In this document: positions 52,277-61,017 of the stretch, one piece after another
Layout of the letters: the number at the start of each line of letters is the position of its first letter
Position numbering within the stretch: position 1 is the first letter of the stretch
From: a candidate division LCP-89 bacterium B3_LCP
GTDB taxonomy: Bacteria; Electryoneota; B3-LCP
Direction: 5' to 3'
Length of the DNA stretch: 64,000 nucleotides
NCBI GenBank assembly: GCA_005223185.1
Contig: NJBN01000009.1
Span: 65,321-129,320 of the forward strand
Program-made: the position numbers and the translations under genes
The notes under the pieces: generated by a model
The model's database searches: none
What the model saw: only the letters and a program-made list of their open reading frames with translations
Told to the model about the DNA's origin: nothing

Positions 52277-53992
52277 ATGGAATCTATCGGTTCTTTCAGT
52301 TTAGTCCTGCATTCGCATCTACCGTACGTAATATCACACGGGAAATGGCCGCATGGAATGGACTGGCTTAACGAAGCTGCAGCAGAAACCTACTTACCCC
52401 TTCTGCGTATCTTCGATCAACTTGTCCACGAAGGTCATTCCCCTAAGGTTACAATCGGGCTCTCCCCGGTTCTTTGTGAACAGCTAACTGATGACGTATT
52501 CAAAGCGGATTTCAAGGAATATTTGAACATGAAAGTAGAAGCCGCCAGACTCGATCAATCTTCATTTCAGAAGGCTGGAGAGCAGGAAATGGCTCAGTTG
52601 GCAGAGAATTGGGAGAAATTCTACGAACATATAGCACAGGATTATAAAGATAAATATGATGAAGATATCCTATCCGGTTTTAAAAGGCTGCAAGATGATG
52701 GTCATATTGAAATTATAACCTGTGCCGCGACGCATGGATACCTGCCACTTTTGGGCGAAGACGAATGCATCAATGCACAAGTAAAAATAGCAGTGGAGAA
52801 CTACCTTAAGCACTTCGGCCGCAAACCTAACGGCATTTGGCTGCCGGAGAGTGCTTACCGTCCCTGTCGTCAGTGGAGTTCGCCAATCAATGGCGAAGAT
52901 TCCAGACTCAGGGTCGGAATAGAGGAGTTTCTGCACATGCACGATCTGCGCTATTTTTACGTTGATTCTCATATGATAGAAGGTGGGAAAGCGCTGGGGA
53001 TTTATCTGGAACGATTCGAAGCATTAAAAAAGTACCATGACGAGTTTGCCAAGGGCTATACCAAAATAAGCGACGAATTTAAACGCACGCCGTACCAGAG
53101 TTACATGGTAAGGTCGCGAGATGAATTCGATGGCAGGATTCATGCTTTTATACGCGACCCTAAAACGGGACTGCAGGTCTGGTCTGGTGAACACGGTTAT
53201 CCCGGTGATGGGGAATACTTAGATTTCCACAAGAAACACTTTCCCGGAGGGCACCGTTACTGGCGGGTTACTTCTGCAAAGGCGGACCTGGGTGATAAAG
53301 AGCTGTATAACCCGCAATTAGTACAGAAGAGAATAGACGAAAATGCCGGTCATTTCAAAGAGGTTGTGCGACAGGTATTATTAAATGAAGGCAAAGACGC
53401 TGACGGGCTGCCTCTGATATGCGCACCGTTCGATACGGAACTCTTCGGACACTGGTGGTTCGAAGGCCCCAGATGGATGTATCAGGCACTCAAGTGGATC
53501 GCCCAGGATCAGGAAATTAACCTGGTAACAGGTAGTGAATACTTAGATCAAGTCGAGAGCAGCCATATTGTATCATTACCTGAGGGTTCCTGGGGTGAAG
53601 GCGGTCATCATCATATATGGTTCAATGAAGATACGAGCTGGAGTTGGGAACTGATCTATGAGGCGGAAAAGAAAATGATCGATGCCGTAGATAAATGGAT
53701 CGATCACCCGGGCAAACGCGTACAGGATCTACTTGCGCAATTAGCCCGAGAACTCCTGCTGCTGGAAAGTTCAGACTGGCAGTTCCTGATTTCCACCTTC
53801 AGCGCTCGTGATTATGCGGAAACTCGGTTGGTCAGGCATCACCTTGACTTCGACATGTTATACAAAATGTTGGAAAAACTCACCAGCGGCGGGGAACCGG
53901 ATGAAGAAGAATGGGTTAATTTCCTTGCTGTGCGGGATAGAGACACTCTCTTTTCCGAAATAAAGCCTGAATACTGGGCGAGTTTGGAATAA
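52277..53992 (+). CDS. GH57 1,4-alpha-glucan branching enzyme-like protein
   Basis: A 571-residue glycoside hydrolase of family 57 with the DUF1957-type C-terminus. The opening FSLVLHSHLPYV is the family's first conserved block; E191 in GIWLPESAY is the likely nucleophile and D386 in CAPFDTELFGHWW the acid/base. The length and blocks fit branching enzymes of the TK1436 type, which form alpha-1,6 branches in glycogen. The ATG at 52277 is preceded by ACGGAGAAAC. The galactose-phosphate transferase gene follows 86 bases later, so both may serve glycan storage or sugar-nucleotide supply. Confidence 0.9.
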   Translation: MESIGSFSLVLHSHLPYVISHGKWPHGMDWLNEAAAETYLPLLRIFDQLVHEGHSPKVTIGLSPVLCEQLTDDVFKADFKEYLNMKVEAARLDQSSFQKAGEQEMAQLAENWEKFYEHIAQDYKDKYDEDILSGFKRLQDDGHIEIITCAATHGYLPLLGEDECINAQVKIAVENYLKHFGRKPNGIWLPESAYRPCRQWSSPINGEDSRLRVGIEEFLHMHDLRYFYVDSHMIEGGKALGIYLERFEALKKYHDEFAKGYTKISDEFKRTPYQSYMVRSRDEFDGRIHAFIRDPKTGLQVWSGEHGYPGDGEYLDFHKKHFPGGHRYWRVTSAKADLGDKELYNPQLVQKRIDENAGHFKEVVRQVLLNEGKDADGLPLICAPFDTELFGHWWFEGPRWMYQALKWIAQDQEINLVTGSEYLDQVESSHIVSLPEGSWGEGGHHHIWFNEDTSWSWELIYEAEKKMIDAVDKWIDHPGKRVQDLLAQLARELLLLESSDWQFLISTFSARDYAETRLVRHHLDFDMLYKMLEKLTSGGEPDEEEWVNFLAVRDRDTLFSEIKPEYWASLE

Positions 53993-54013
53993 TTAACTGC
54001 ACAGATTCATAAA

Positions 54014-54050
54014 TGTCACTCTGAGCAAAGCGAAGAGTCTCTTAGAAAAA
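54014..54050. repeat. Dispersed repeat fragment
   Basis: TGTCACTCTGAGCAAAGCGAAGAGTCTC resembles the left end of the MITE-like element at 57005 (same TGTCAnTCTGAGC start and GCGAAGA-TCTC). The other end is missing. It lies between the GH57 and galT genes. Confidence 0.5.
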
Positions 54051-54078
54051 CGTCCACAACACATATGCTGGAGAATTA

Positions 54079-55107
54079 ATGCCGGAACTGCGCCACGACC
54101 CCATTCAGAAGCGCTGGGTTATTATTGCTACGGAGCGGGGGAGACGTCCCTCTGATTTCGCCAGATTGGAACCTGAACAATCCGGAGGATTCTGCCCCTT
54201 TTGTGAGGGAAATGAGGATAAAACCCCTCCGGAAGTTCTGGTATTGGGACGTGATGGGCGTGCGCCGAACTCTCCCGGATGGGATATACGCGTAGTTCCC
54301 AATAAGTTTCCGGCGTTGCGCATAGAGGGAGAAATAGACAGAATCGGAGTGGGTATCTTTGACAAGATGAACGGCATAGGGGCGCATGAAGTCGTTATAG
54401 AATCTCCTCACCATGAAATCAACCTTGGAGATCAACTTGTCGAACATTTTAAAAAAATAATGACGGTGTATCAGGTACGCCTGAAGGATTTGATGCAGGA
54501 TCTCCGCTTTCGTTATGTGTTAATATTTAAAAATCAAGGCGTTACTGCTGGCGCTTCATTATCTCATCCACACACGCAGATAATAGCGACGCCGGTTACA
54601 CCGCGCACTGTCGCCATGGAATTGGAATCAGCTCGCAATCACTATGACGTCAAGGAACGCTGCCTTTTCTGCGATATTATCAGGCAGGAAATGGAGAGCG
54701 GCGAGCGGGTAATCTGCGAGGTAGATGGAATGGTGGCATTCGCTCCTTTCGCGGCTCGCTTTCCATTTGAGATCTTCATCGCACCTATCAAACATTCGCA
54801 CGATTTCAGTGAGATGACCGAAGATAGCCTATTTGCTTTGGCACGGTGTTTAAAGGAGGTTCTGGCTCGCTTGAAAATCGCCTTGAATGATCCGCCTTAC
54901 AATTTCATGTTGCATACAGCGCCTAATACCAAGTCCAAAACCAGACGCTTGAATTACTGGGCTACGTTGCCGATGGACTTTCACTGGCATTTCGAAATAA
55001 TCCCCCGACTGGTGCGCACCGCCGGATTTGAATGGGGGACAGGTTTCTACATAAATCCTACTCCGCCGGAAGATGCAGCCAGATATCTTCGTGAAATTGA
55101 ATTGTAG
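54079..55107 (+). CDS. galT: Galactose-1-phosphate uridylyltransferase
   Basis: A 342-residue HIT-superfamily enzyme exchanging UDP between glucose-1-phosphate and galactose-1-phosphate. It has the N-terminal RHDPIQKRWVIIATERGRRP, zinc-type cysteines in GFCPFCEGNE and the nucleotidyl His in SLSHPHTQIIATP. The C-terminal half has a second CxxC (RCLFCDI) and HWHFEIIPRL. Length fits the shorter archaeal/bacterial type that can also act as an ADP-glucose or UDP-sugar phosphorylase-like enzyme, so exact substrate is open. It starts after TGCTGGAGAATTA. Confidence 0.92.
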   Translation: MPELRHDPIQKRWVIIATERGRRPSDFARLEPEQSGGFCPFCEGNEDKTPPEVLVLGRDGRAPNSPGWDIRVVPNKFPALRIEGEIDRIGVGIFDKMNGIGAHEVVIESPHHEINLGDQLVEHFKKIMTVYQVRLKDLMQDLRFRYVLIFKNQGVTAGASLSHPHTQIIATPVTPRTVAMELESARNHYDVKERCLFCDIIRQEMESGERVICEVDGMVAFAPFAARFPFEIFIAPIKHSHDFSEMTEDSLFALARCLKEVLARLKIALNDPPYNFMLHTAPNTKSKTRRLNYWATLPMDFHWHFEIIPRLVRTAGFEWGTGFYINPTPPEDAARYLREIEL

Positions 55108-55122
55108 AGACAGGAGGATATG

Positions 55123-55419
55123 ATGAGTACCTGCAGTATTTCCATCATCCCTAAAACGAAGGAAGTGTCCGTTTCTGCCTGGGTCGCCAAATGCCTTAAG
55201 GTCCTGGACGACTTTCCTGATCTGAAGTACACTCTCACGGCCATGTCAACACAGATAGAAGGACCTACAGACCGCCTTTTCGAAGCCATTCGCGCCATGC
55301 ATGAAGCGCCCTTCAAAGATGGCGTGAAGCGAGTCTATACCGTCGTTCACTTAGATGATCGCCGCGATAAGGAATTGACCTTGGATGGCAAGGTCACGTC
55401 CGTACAGAAGAAGCTTTAA
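55123..55419 (+). CDS. MTH1187/YqgV-type thiamine-binding-like protein
   Basis: A 98-residue protein of the ferredoxin-like YqgV/MTH1187 family (CSISIIPKTKEVSVSAWVAKCL, LKYTLTAMSTQIEG, then RVYTVVHLDDRRDK), which forms tetramers and binds thiamine-like ligands. The ATG at 55123 has AGGAGG five bases upstream; another ATG three bases earlier is too close to the site. It follows galT by 15 bases and precedes a flavoprotein by 22 bases, so likely one transcript. Its role is not established in the family. Confidence 0.85.
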   Translation: MSTCSISIIPKTKEVSVSAWVAKCLKVLDDFPDLKYTLTAMSTQIEGPTDRLFEAIRAMHEAPFKDGVKRVYTVVHLDDRRDKELTLDGKVTSVQKKL

Positions 55420-55441
55420 AACCACAAGGAAAACCCTGCCT

Positions 55442-56809
55442 TTGAACCGCGTTAAGCTATTAATCATCATCGGGGGAAATGCCGCTGGAATGTCAGCAGC
55501 CATGCGCGCGCGCCGTCTTGCGCCCGATTGCAGCATCAAGGTAATAGAACGAACCGACCGCATTTCAATTTCCAACTGCCTGATTCCCGAATACTTAAGC
55601 GGAACCATAGAGAACATCGATTCCCTACAGCAACTAAAAGCTGAAGTTGTCCGGAAAGAACATGATATTGACGTTCTACTTAAACACGAATTGATAGAAA
55701 TCGACCACCGATCACGCCGAATATCTATAGAAAACCTGGAAACAAACCAGAATTATGACCTTCCATACGACCGTCTCATCTTAGCTACCGGCGCTGACCC
55801 GATAATCCCCAACCTTCCGAATATCCATGCAAATGGCGTATTTACCCTTCGTAATCTGACACAAGCAAAACATTTCAGACAATTCTTGGAACTTCGTAAA
55901 CCTGTGCGTTTTGCAGTATTAGGCGCAGGGATTTTAGCTCAGGTATGTGCTTCAGCCCTCAGTTCGTATGGAATGGAAGTATTTCTCATAGATAACAGAG
56001 CTGAATCACACATAGACAAGTTAGAAGAACCCATCGCAATGTGCATTAGTGATAAACTGCATAATAACGATATTAACGTATATTACGTAGATAATATAGC
56101 ATCCATTAATCTATCACATGAAGGTATTGTAACAGGTATAACCACTAATTCCAGAGTATTTGAATGCCAGGGTATCTTGATTGCTACCGGTATAAAACCG
56201 AACCTTCATGTTGCAAAGCAGGCGGGAATTGTTACAGGTATAGATAACAGCATCAAAGTTGACCGCCATTTGAACACTTCAGCAGGTGGAATCTACGCTT
56301 GCGGTGATTGTGCTCAGACATTTAACAGCATTACGCAAAAAACAGTATATTGGCCCACAGCCACCAATGCATCCAAACAAGGCAGAATAGCAGGAGAGAA
56401 CGCCGTGGGTGGTAACGTTCACGACAAAGGCACATTGATGACGCGCATCTGGAGCTGCTTCGATCTTCAGATAGGCAGAGTCGGATTATCATCCCACTTA
56501 GCTGAAAAGGCTGGGATAAAATATGAAAAGGTCAGCGTGAGCACGGAGTCAAAACCGCAATTATTTGGTGGTAGCGGTATTGAACTAACCGTTATCTTTA
56601 AGAGTGATGGCGGCAGACTTATAGGCGCTCAACTGGTTGGTACTGATGGTGTTCACGCGCGTCTGAACACTCTATCAACCGCTATTAGCGGCAAATTGAC
56701 CATCAACGACCTGGAAGAACTTGATCTCGGTTACACACCGAAATCATCAGCGTTATGGGATCCGGTACAGATAGCAGGTAGGTTGGGGGGTAGGATTGGA
56801 AGGAAATGA
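55442..56809 (+). CDS. CoA-disulfide reductase / NADH oxidase-like flavoprotein
   Basis: The protein has an FAD-binding start LLIIIGGNAAGMSAAMRAR, so the TTG at 55442 with AAGGAAAA about ten bases upstream is a better start than the earlier one at 55385; 455 residues. It has the single redox cysteine of this family in ISISNCLIPEYLSG, the NAD fold AVLGAGILAQVCASAL, and YACGDCAQ. The family reduces CoA disulfides, polysulfide or oxygen with NAD(P)H. A C-terminal dimerisation domain is present (ELTVIFKSDGGRLIGAQLVG, DLEELDLGYTPKSSALWDPV). Exact substrate cannot be read. Confidence 0.87.
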   Translation: MNRVKLLIIIGGNAAGMSAAMRARRLAPDCSIKVIERTDRISISNCLIPEYLSGTIENIDSLQQLKAEVVRKEHDIDVLLKHELIEIDHRSRRISIENLETNQNYDLPYDRLILATGADPIIPNLPNIHANGVFTLRNLTQAKHFRQFLELRKPVRFAVLGAGILAQVCASALSSYGMEVFLIDNRAESHIDKLEEPIAMCISDKLHNNDINVYYVDNIASINLSHEGIVTGITTNSRVFECQGILIATGIKPNLHVAKQAGIVTGIDNSIKVDRHLNTSAGGIYACGDCAQTFNSITQKTVYWPTATNASKQGRIAGENAVGGNVHDKGTLMTRIWSCFDLQIGRVGLSSHLAEKAGIKYEKVSVSTESKPQLFGGSGIELTVIFKSDGGRLIGAQLVGTDGVHARLNTLSTAISGKLTINDLEELDLGYTPKSSALWDPVQIAGRLGGRIGRK

Positions 56810-56936
56810 AATAATCAGATCTATTCATTGAAATGTGTTACTTGACATAATATATCTTATGCGACATTGTAAGTGCTTGTCGTTCTGGCTTCTGAATGAC
56901 CTTCTAAGTGTGTGCGTCTGGGATTCAGACAAAAGA

Positions 56937-56978
56937 GCGTCAGGTCACACCTCCCTAAAGGGAGCCAAGACCTGACGC
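56937..56978. repeat. Perfect nested inverted repeat
   Basis: GCGTCAGGTC (56937-56946) and GACCTGACGC (56969-56978) form a ten-pair stem; inside, CTCCCT (56951-56956) pairs with AGGGAG (56959-56964). It lies 127 bases after the flavoprotein gene with no T-run, so it may be a transcript-end structure or a mobile repeat. Confidence 0.6.
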
Positions 56979-57004
56979 AACAACTAATGCATATAAATCA
57001 GGAT

Positions 57005-57083
57005 TGTCATTCTGAGCAAGCCGAAGGCGTAGCGAAGAATCTCTTGTTCTTCTGTAGCTTTCTTAGGCGGACTCAGAGTGACA
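57005..57083. mobile_element. MITE-like repeat with terminal inverted repeats
   Basis: A 79-base unit bounded by TGTCATTCTGAG (57005-57016) and CTCAGAGTGACA (57072-57083), which are inverted copies with one mismatch. The interior has GCGAAGAATCTC. It has no gene. A partial relative is at 54014. The open frame crossing it is not a gene. Confidence 0.5.
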
Positions 57084-57131
57084 TTCGTTTAAATCGCTCC
57101 CTCCGGCCCCGATCATTATAATATCCCATAT

Positions 57132-57168
57132 TCGGAGTCGCCTGCCCCTTTGGGGCCTCTGACCCCGA
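57132..57168. terminator. Nested hairpin after the membrane-protein gene
   Basis: TCGGAGTC (57132-57139) pairs with GACCCCGA (57161-57168), one mismatch; inside, GCCCC (57144-57148) pairs with GGGGC (57152-57156). It is just beyond the stop of the leftward gene at 57181. Its outer arms are the same as in the hairpin at 58743. Confidence 0.5.
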
Positions 57169-57180
57169 CCAGTATATCAT

Positions 57181-57957
57181 CTAATTCGCCGGAAACAGCA
57201 TTGGTACCCAATCGAATAAGCCGTTAATTATGTCTATAATATCGTTCAAGGTGGGATTGAGCTTTATCATCCACCATAAATTCTCTATCTGGGAAAGTCC
57301 GTAGAAAGTAGCCGCGCTTACTACGATACATATAATGTACGCGCCGGAAGCCTTCCGTAGAGTGCGTAACCTCCTGACGCCAAGATACTCGAAGTAGGTT
57401 CTTATTTTGGCATCCTGAAATTCGCGATCGTCAATGCGGAAGGAGTCTATACTCCAGAAGGAGGCGGTAAAAAGCGACATGATCAGGATGTAGGCGGGCA
57501 TCAGGGAAAGAACGTTGAAAGGGCCGACCACCACCACACTTACGATAAATCCCACCAACAGTGCAGTATTAGTCCCCTTGCGAAACTTCCTGATGATCAA
57601 GCGGTCCACCCAGTATTCGCCCGGATAACCGGGTCGTGTTTTGGTGTTAATGCACCTGATTACCTTGAGGTGAGCTGCGGCATATATGAACATAACCAGG
57701 CTGACGAATTTGTGGTGATCCAATAATCTGGCTAATGTGCCTGGTCCTAAAAGGTGTTCTATGACGGCTAAAAGTGAAACAATTAGAGCAAATACCAGCA
57801 ACCAGAAGAAGAAACCTCTTTCCTCGGTATAGGTCCTGGCTCTACGTCCCCAATCACTTAATATAGAAGTGCTGATGGGAAGCGGATCACCGCAGGATGG
57901 GCAGGTTCTCCCTTTATGATCAGTCGGTATAGCACCTTTGCAGTTGGGGCATTTCAT
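57181..57957 (-). CDS. Zinc-ribbon membrane protein, unknown function
   Basis: A 258-residue protein. The first 26 residues are a zinc ribbon (KCPNCKGAIP ... RTCPSCGDPL) in the cytoplasm. About five or six membrane helices follow (starting near 49, 85, 135, 160 and 210), with a conserved-looking loop KTRPGYPGEYWVDRLIIRKFRKG. I recognise no family. It is the last gene of the leftward run with an old-yellow-enzyme reductase, a ferredoxin and an ATC-hydrolase-like protein, 28 bases after the latter. It could be the membrane part of that redox module, but the sequence shows no heme- or quinone-binding motif. Confidence 0.65.
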   Translation of the reverse strand: MKCPNCKGAIPTDHKGRTCPSCGDPLPISTSILSDWGRRARTYTEERGFFFWLLVFALIVSLLAVIEHLLGPGTLARLLDHHKFVSLVMFIYAAAHLKVIRCINTKTRPGYPGEYWVDRLIIRKFRKGTNTALLVGFIVSVVVVGPFNVLSLMPAYILIMSLFTASFWSIDSFRIDDREFQDAKIRTYFEYLGVRRLRTLRKASGAYIICIVVSAATFYGLSQIENLWWMIKLNPTLNDIIDIINGLFDWVPMLFPAN

Positions 57958-57985
57958 AGCAGTTCGCTGTTTCCCCTAGATAACC

Positions 57986-58480
57986 CTATTTTTCCACCCA
58001 TATTCTACGCCGGCAGCAATCACCACCCTCAGGCAGTGAACACAGGGTCTCGATTTTAACATTTGTACCAAGCGTTTTATTAATATCCTCAATACAGGTT
58101 CCGAACCAAAGATCACAGCCAGGTTGATCTTCTTTCAAAAGACCCAAGCGTTTGTGCCAATGAAACCAGGGACAATCAGAATGAATAACGTACGCCTCGG
58201 AATCGTCCTTCCCAGCTTCCACAACGGCGCTCTCCCCCATTGATTCACTCGACCAGACCATACTTTTAGCTATCTGCAGCGGCAACGGTTGTTCCGGATC
58301 CAGCCGTTTCAGATAGGCTTTTGCAGTTTCATGGCCGGTTATCTCCCACATACGATAGGTAACTTTTTCAGCATCGACGTCAGGACATGATTCAGCTGCC
58401 GACTGCCGCCAGGCGAAGTGCTGAGCTCTGGTTATCTCACAGAGTACCTTGAATTTCGTCTCTAAAGGAATTGGGCTCAT
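57986..58480 (-). CDS. ATC-hydrolase-like cysteine-rich protein
   Basis: A 164-residue protein resembling the family named for L-2-amino-thiazoline-4-carboxylate hydrolase: an N-terminal helical half, then SDCPWFHWHKRLGLL, GCDLWFGTCIEDI and a C-terminal IETLCSLPEGGDCCRRRIWV. Six or more cysteines in the second half could bind metal or a small thiol compound. Members are often encoded beside reductases of anaerobes and are rarely proven hydrolases. The ATG is four bases after the ferredoxin stop, so the two are coupled. The reaction here is not known. Confidence 0.6.
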   Translation of the reverse strand: MSPIPLETKFKVLCEITRAQHFAWRQSAAESCPDVDAEKVTYRMWEITGHETAKAYLKRLDPEQPLPLQIAKSMVWSSESMGESAVVEAGKDDSEAYVIHSDCPWFHWHKRLGLLKEDQPGCDLWFGTCIEDINKTLGTNVKIETLCSLPEGGDCCRRRIWVEK

Positions 58481-58484
58481 ATCT

Positions 58485-58709
58485 TTACCTCACCGGTCGG
58501 TACGCTTCGTGTACTTCATAAGGTTGATAGTGCGGCAGTTTGAAATCCACCGCATCGATGGGACAGACGTCATTGCATATACCGCATTCTTCGCATAAAT
58601 CCGTCAAAATGACGGCAACATTCTGCACCATTCCGATGACCTGCGGCGGGCAGGCACGAACGCATATCTCACAACCGTTGCACTTGAAAATATCTATTGT
58701 CGGGATCAT
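58485..58709 (-). CDS. 2[4Fe-4S] ferredoxin
   Basis: A 74-residue ferredoxin with two full CxxCxxCxxxCP motifs, CNGCEICVRACP and CEECGICNDVCP, separated by 27 residues, so it should carry two low-potential clusters. The C-terminal tail of 20 residues is not part of the usual fold. It lies 88 bases after the reductase gene and four bases before the next, and probably supplies electrons to the flavin reductase. A good ribosome binding site (AAGGAG) precedes the ATG. Confidence 0.92.
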   Translation of the reverse strand: MIPTIDIFKCNGCEICVRACPPQVIGMVQNVAVILTDLCEECGICNDVCPIDAVDFKLPHYQPYEVHEAYRPVR

Positions 58710-58742
58710 TATTTCTCCTTAGTTGAGTACATTTAAATACTT

Positions 58743-58766
58743 GTCGGAGTCAGGTTCGACCCCGAC
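58743..58766. repeat. Hairpin between reductase and ferredoxin genes
   Basis: GTCGGAGTC (58743-58751) pairs with GACCCCGAC (58758-58766), one mismatch. The arms repeat those of the hairpin at 57132. Confidence 0.5.
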
Positions 58767-58770
58767 TACA

Positions 58771-58797
58771 GGATTATAGAGGATTATAGAGGATTAT
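58771..58797. repeat. Tandem 10-base repeat
   Basis: GGATTATAGA occurs exactly twice (58771-58780, 58781-58790) and a third partial copy (GGATTAT) runs into the reductase stop codon at 58797-58799. Confidence 0.6.
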
Positions 58798-60743
58798 TAC
58801 AACCGCATTCCCATCCTGAAGCCGTCTAAGAGCGCCGAGTTAGCTCTTCGGGTCATCTTGGCATCGCCGATGGTGTTGGCGTCCTTTACTTTTAAAGGCG
58901 TATAGCTTGCCATGCTGGACAGAACCACCGTGTCAACAGGGATGCGGACTTCCTTACCGTCAGGCGCCTTAGCGATGACTTCAGATGGTTTTATTTCCAG
59001 CAAAGTGTGAACTGGATACTGTACAACGCCGCTCTTTTTCAATTTCTTGATATATCTCCAGATGTAGCTTGGATTAACGTCGCGGCCTAACTTTTTCACG
59101 CCGGATAAAGTACTGACCTGTTTATCAGGGAAATGGTGAATAATGTACAGCGTGGTGGATATGGTAACACCTAAGTCGCCTAATACCAGTACTTTATCGC
59201 CTATGTCCACCCCACCCGTGAGCACGTCCAGGCAGCTTACCACATGAGGTAAATCAGCGCCGGGCACATCGGGACGTTCAGGCTCTGCTCCAGTAGCAAT
59301 TATAGTGACATCTGGATTCTGTTCCTTGATAAACTCGTCGGTTACTTCGTGGTTTTTATGGATTTTGCCACCGTATCTCTCGGTCATAAACGCGAAATGG
59401 TCGATCAGCCGCATGAATTCTTCATCACCCCCGGGACCGTGGGAAGCGGCTTCCAGTTGTCCTCCTAACTTGTCTGCCTTTTCATATACGGACACCTCAT
59501 GACCTTTCTCTGCCGCCACGGCTGCTGCCTGCAAACCGGCAACACCCGCGCCCACTATCAGAATCTTCTTCGGCTTCTCGGTTTTGGCGAAACCGTAAAA
59601 GCCGTATTCGGGCTCAGTTTCATGACCTAATGAAGGTCTAACCATGCAGTTCAGTTCTGCATCCCTGAAAAGCCTTGCCAGACATATATTGCACGCCATG
59701 CAGGGCAGGATCTCGTCCTGGCGATCTTCCATTATCTTAACTGGTAGCATGGGATCGGCGATCATGGCGCGGCAGCTTTCCCAGAAGTCTAATTTGCCAT
59801 CTGCTATGGCTTGATCGGGAATTTCAGGTGTGAACAGGCGGTAAGCCATGGAAATCGGCACTTTCAGATTGTTCTTCATCTTCTCAGCAATGTACAACCA
59901 AGAACCCATGGCCCGGTCTCGGCTGATAACCGTTTCCGCTGATTCCTGCCAGCCGACCGTAACGGACAGACAGTCAATTCCCGCTGTTTCGGCAATCTTT
60001 ATAATTTCCAGGCACTCTTCGGGTGTATTTCCACCTCGGTCATCTAAGAGTTCTTCTCCGCAAAGCCTGATTATGATGGGAAAATCCGGACCAACTGACT
60101 TGCGAATACCCTCCACTATTTCACGCATAAAGCGTGCGCGTCCGGCAACGGATCCACCGTATTCATCGGTTCTCTTATTAGTATATTTGGAATTGAAATT
60201 GGAAACCAGATAACCTACTATTCCAGAAATCTCTACTGCATCGAAATCAGCTTCCACCGTACGGATAGCGCCATCCACATGCTCCTGAACGGCTCGCTGT
60301 ATGTCTTCCACCGTCATCTCGCGCGGTTCCCGGAACCTGGGGATTTTCTGCGGCACTACCGATGGTCCCACAGTATAGTCTAGTTCCACACCTCCCACTC
60401 TGCCACAGTGCATAAGCTGCAAAACGGCTTTGGAATCGTATCTATGAATGGCATCAGCTATCTTCTTCAAGCCTGGGATGAACTTATCATCCCAGATGCC
60501 CATCATACCGACATAACCTTTGCCTTCAGCGCTGTGATCGGTGTAGGCGCCCTGCGTGGTAACCATACCTGCGCCGCCTCGCGCCTGCGCCTCCATATAA
60601 GCTATTTCCTTTTCGGATACGAATCCATCGCCGTAGTTGAAATTGGTCTCGGTAGATGCATACTTTATCCGGTTCTTGGTCTCCATCTTCCCTATTCTTC
60701 CAGGACTAAAAATATGAGGGTATTTCTTTTCACCAGGTAGCAT
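58797..60743 (-). CDS. Old-yellow-enzyme type NADH:flavin oxidoreductase (2,4-dienoyl-CoA reductase-like)
   Basis: The ATG at 60743 has AAGGAGAGG upstream and is preferred to an earlier start at 60770; 648 residues. The N-terminal half is an FMN TIM barrel (NRIKYASTETNFNYGDGFVS, QLMHCGRVGG, SVTVGWQES). Cysteines CMACNICLARLF ... LNCMVRP bind a [4Fe-4S] cluster. The C-terminal half has FAD- and NAD-binding folds (KILIVGAGVAGLQAAAVAAEKGHEV, VLVLGDLGVTIS). This is the plan of 2,4-dienoyl-CoA reductase, bile-acid BaiCD and trimethylamine dehydrogenase. The active-site residues cannot fix the substrate. With ferredoxin and two further genes it likely forms an anaerobic reductive pathway. Confidence 0.9.
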   Translation of the reverse strand: MLPGEKKYPHIFSPGRIGKMETKNRIKYASTETNFNYGDGFVSEKEIAYMEAQARGGAGMVTTQGAYTDHSAEGKGYVGMMGIWDDKFIPGLKKIADAIHRYDSKAVLQLMHCGRVGGVELDYTVGPSVVPQKIPRFREPREMTVEDIQRAVQEHVDGAIRTVEADFDAVEISGIVGYLVSNFNSKYTNKRTDEYGGSVAGRARFMREIVEGIRKSVGPDFPIIIRLCGEELLDDRGGNTPEECLEIIKIAETAGIDCLSVTVGWQESAETVISRDRAMGSWLYIAEKMKNNLKVPISMAYRLFTPEIPDQAIADGKLDFWESCRAMIADPMLPVKIMEDRQDEILPCMACNICLARLFRDAELNCMVRPSLGHETEPEYGFYGFAKTEKPKKILIVGAGVAGLQAAAVAAEKGHEVSVYEKADKLGGQLEAASHGPGGDEEFMRLIDHFAFMTERYGGKIHKNHEVTDEFIKEQNPDVTIIATGAEPERPDVPGADLPHVVSCLDVLTGGVDIGDKVLVLGDLGVTISTTLYIIHHFPDKQVSTLSGVKKLGRDVNPSYIWRYIKKLKKSGVVQYPVHTLLEIKPSEVIAKAPDGKEVRIPVDTVVLSSMASYTPLKVKDANTIGDAKMTRRANSALLDGFRMGMRL

Positions 60744-60804
60744 TAATCCTCTCCTTAAAAGGCGGTTCAAATGTTTGGTTAAATCAAGTAATTATATCTG
60801 GCAT

Positions 60805-60832
60805 AATTTATCAATTTATTTGTAAAAAGCAA
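60805..60832 (-). promoter_or_regulatory. Candidate promoter of the reductase operon
   Basis: On the minus strand TTGCTT (60827-60832), 16 bases, TAAATT (60805-60810), about 62 bases before the start at 60743. Weaker than other promoters in the window. Confidence 0.45.
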
Positions 60833-60886
60833 GTAATATTTGTTCTTAAAGTGGAAAATGGGGTGCGGCGCACAAGAATGGACTCT

Positions 60887-61010
60887 CACCCGATTAATAT
60901 TCGGGTGCTCACCAGAGTAATTCAAGTCTCTAAAGAGACTGAGTTTATTCAAGATCATTGACTTTAGTCAATTAGTTTTAAAAATTGAGCACCGGAACTT
61001 TAGTCCGGTG
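60887..61010. repeat. Three short inverted repeats
   Basis: CACCCGA/TCGGGTG (60887-60893, 60901-60907), AGTCTCT/AGAGACT (60925-60931, 60934-60940) and CACCGGA/TCCGGTG (60990-60996, 61004-61010) lie in a row in the gap between two leftward genes. No coding frame. Confidence 0.55.
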
Positions 61011-61017
61011 TTATAAC

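Noticed and set aside
56912-57121. Open frame of 69 codons
   Set aside because: It crosses a perfect inverted repeat and the MITE-like element, has low complexity of repeat origin and no ribosome binding site.
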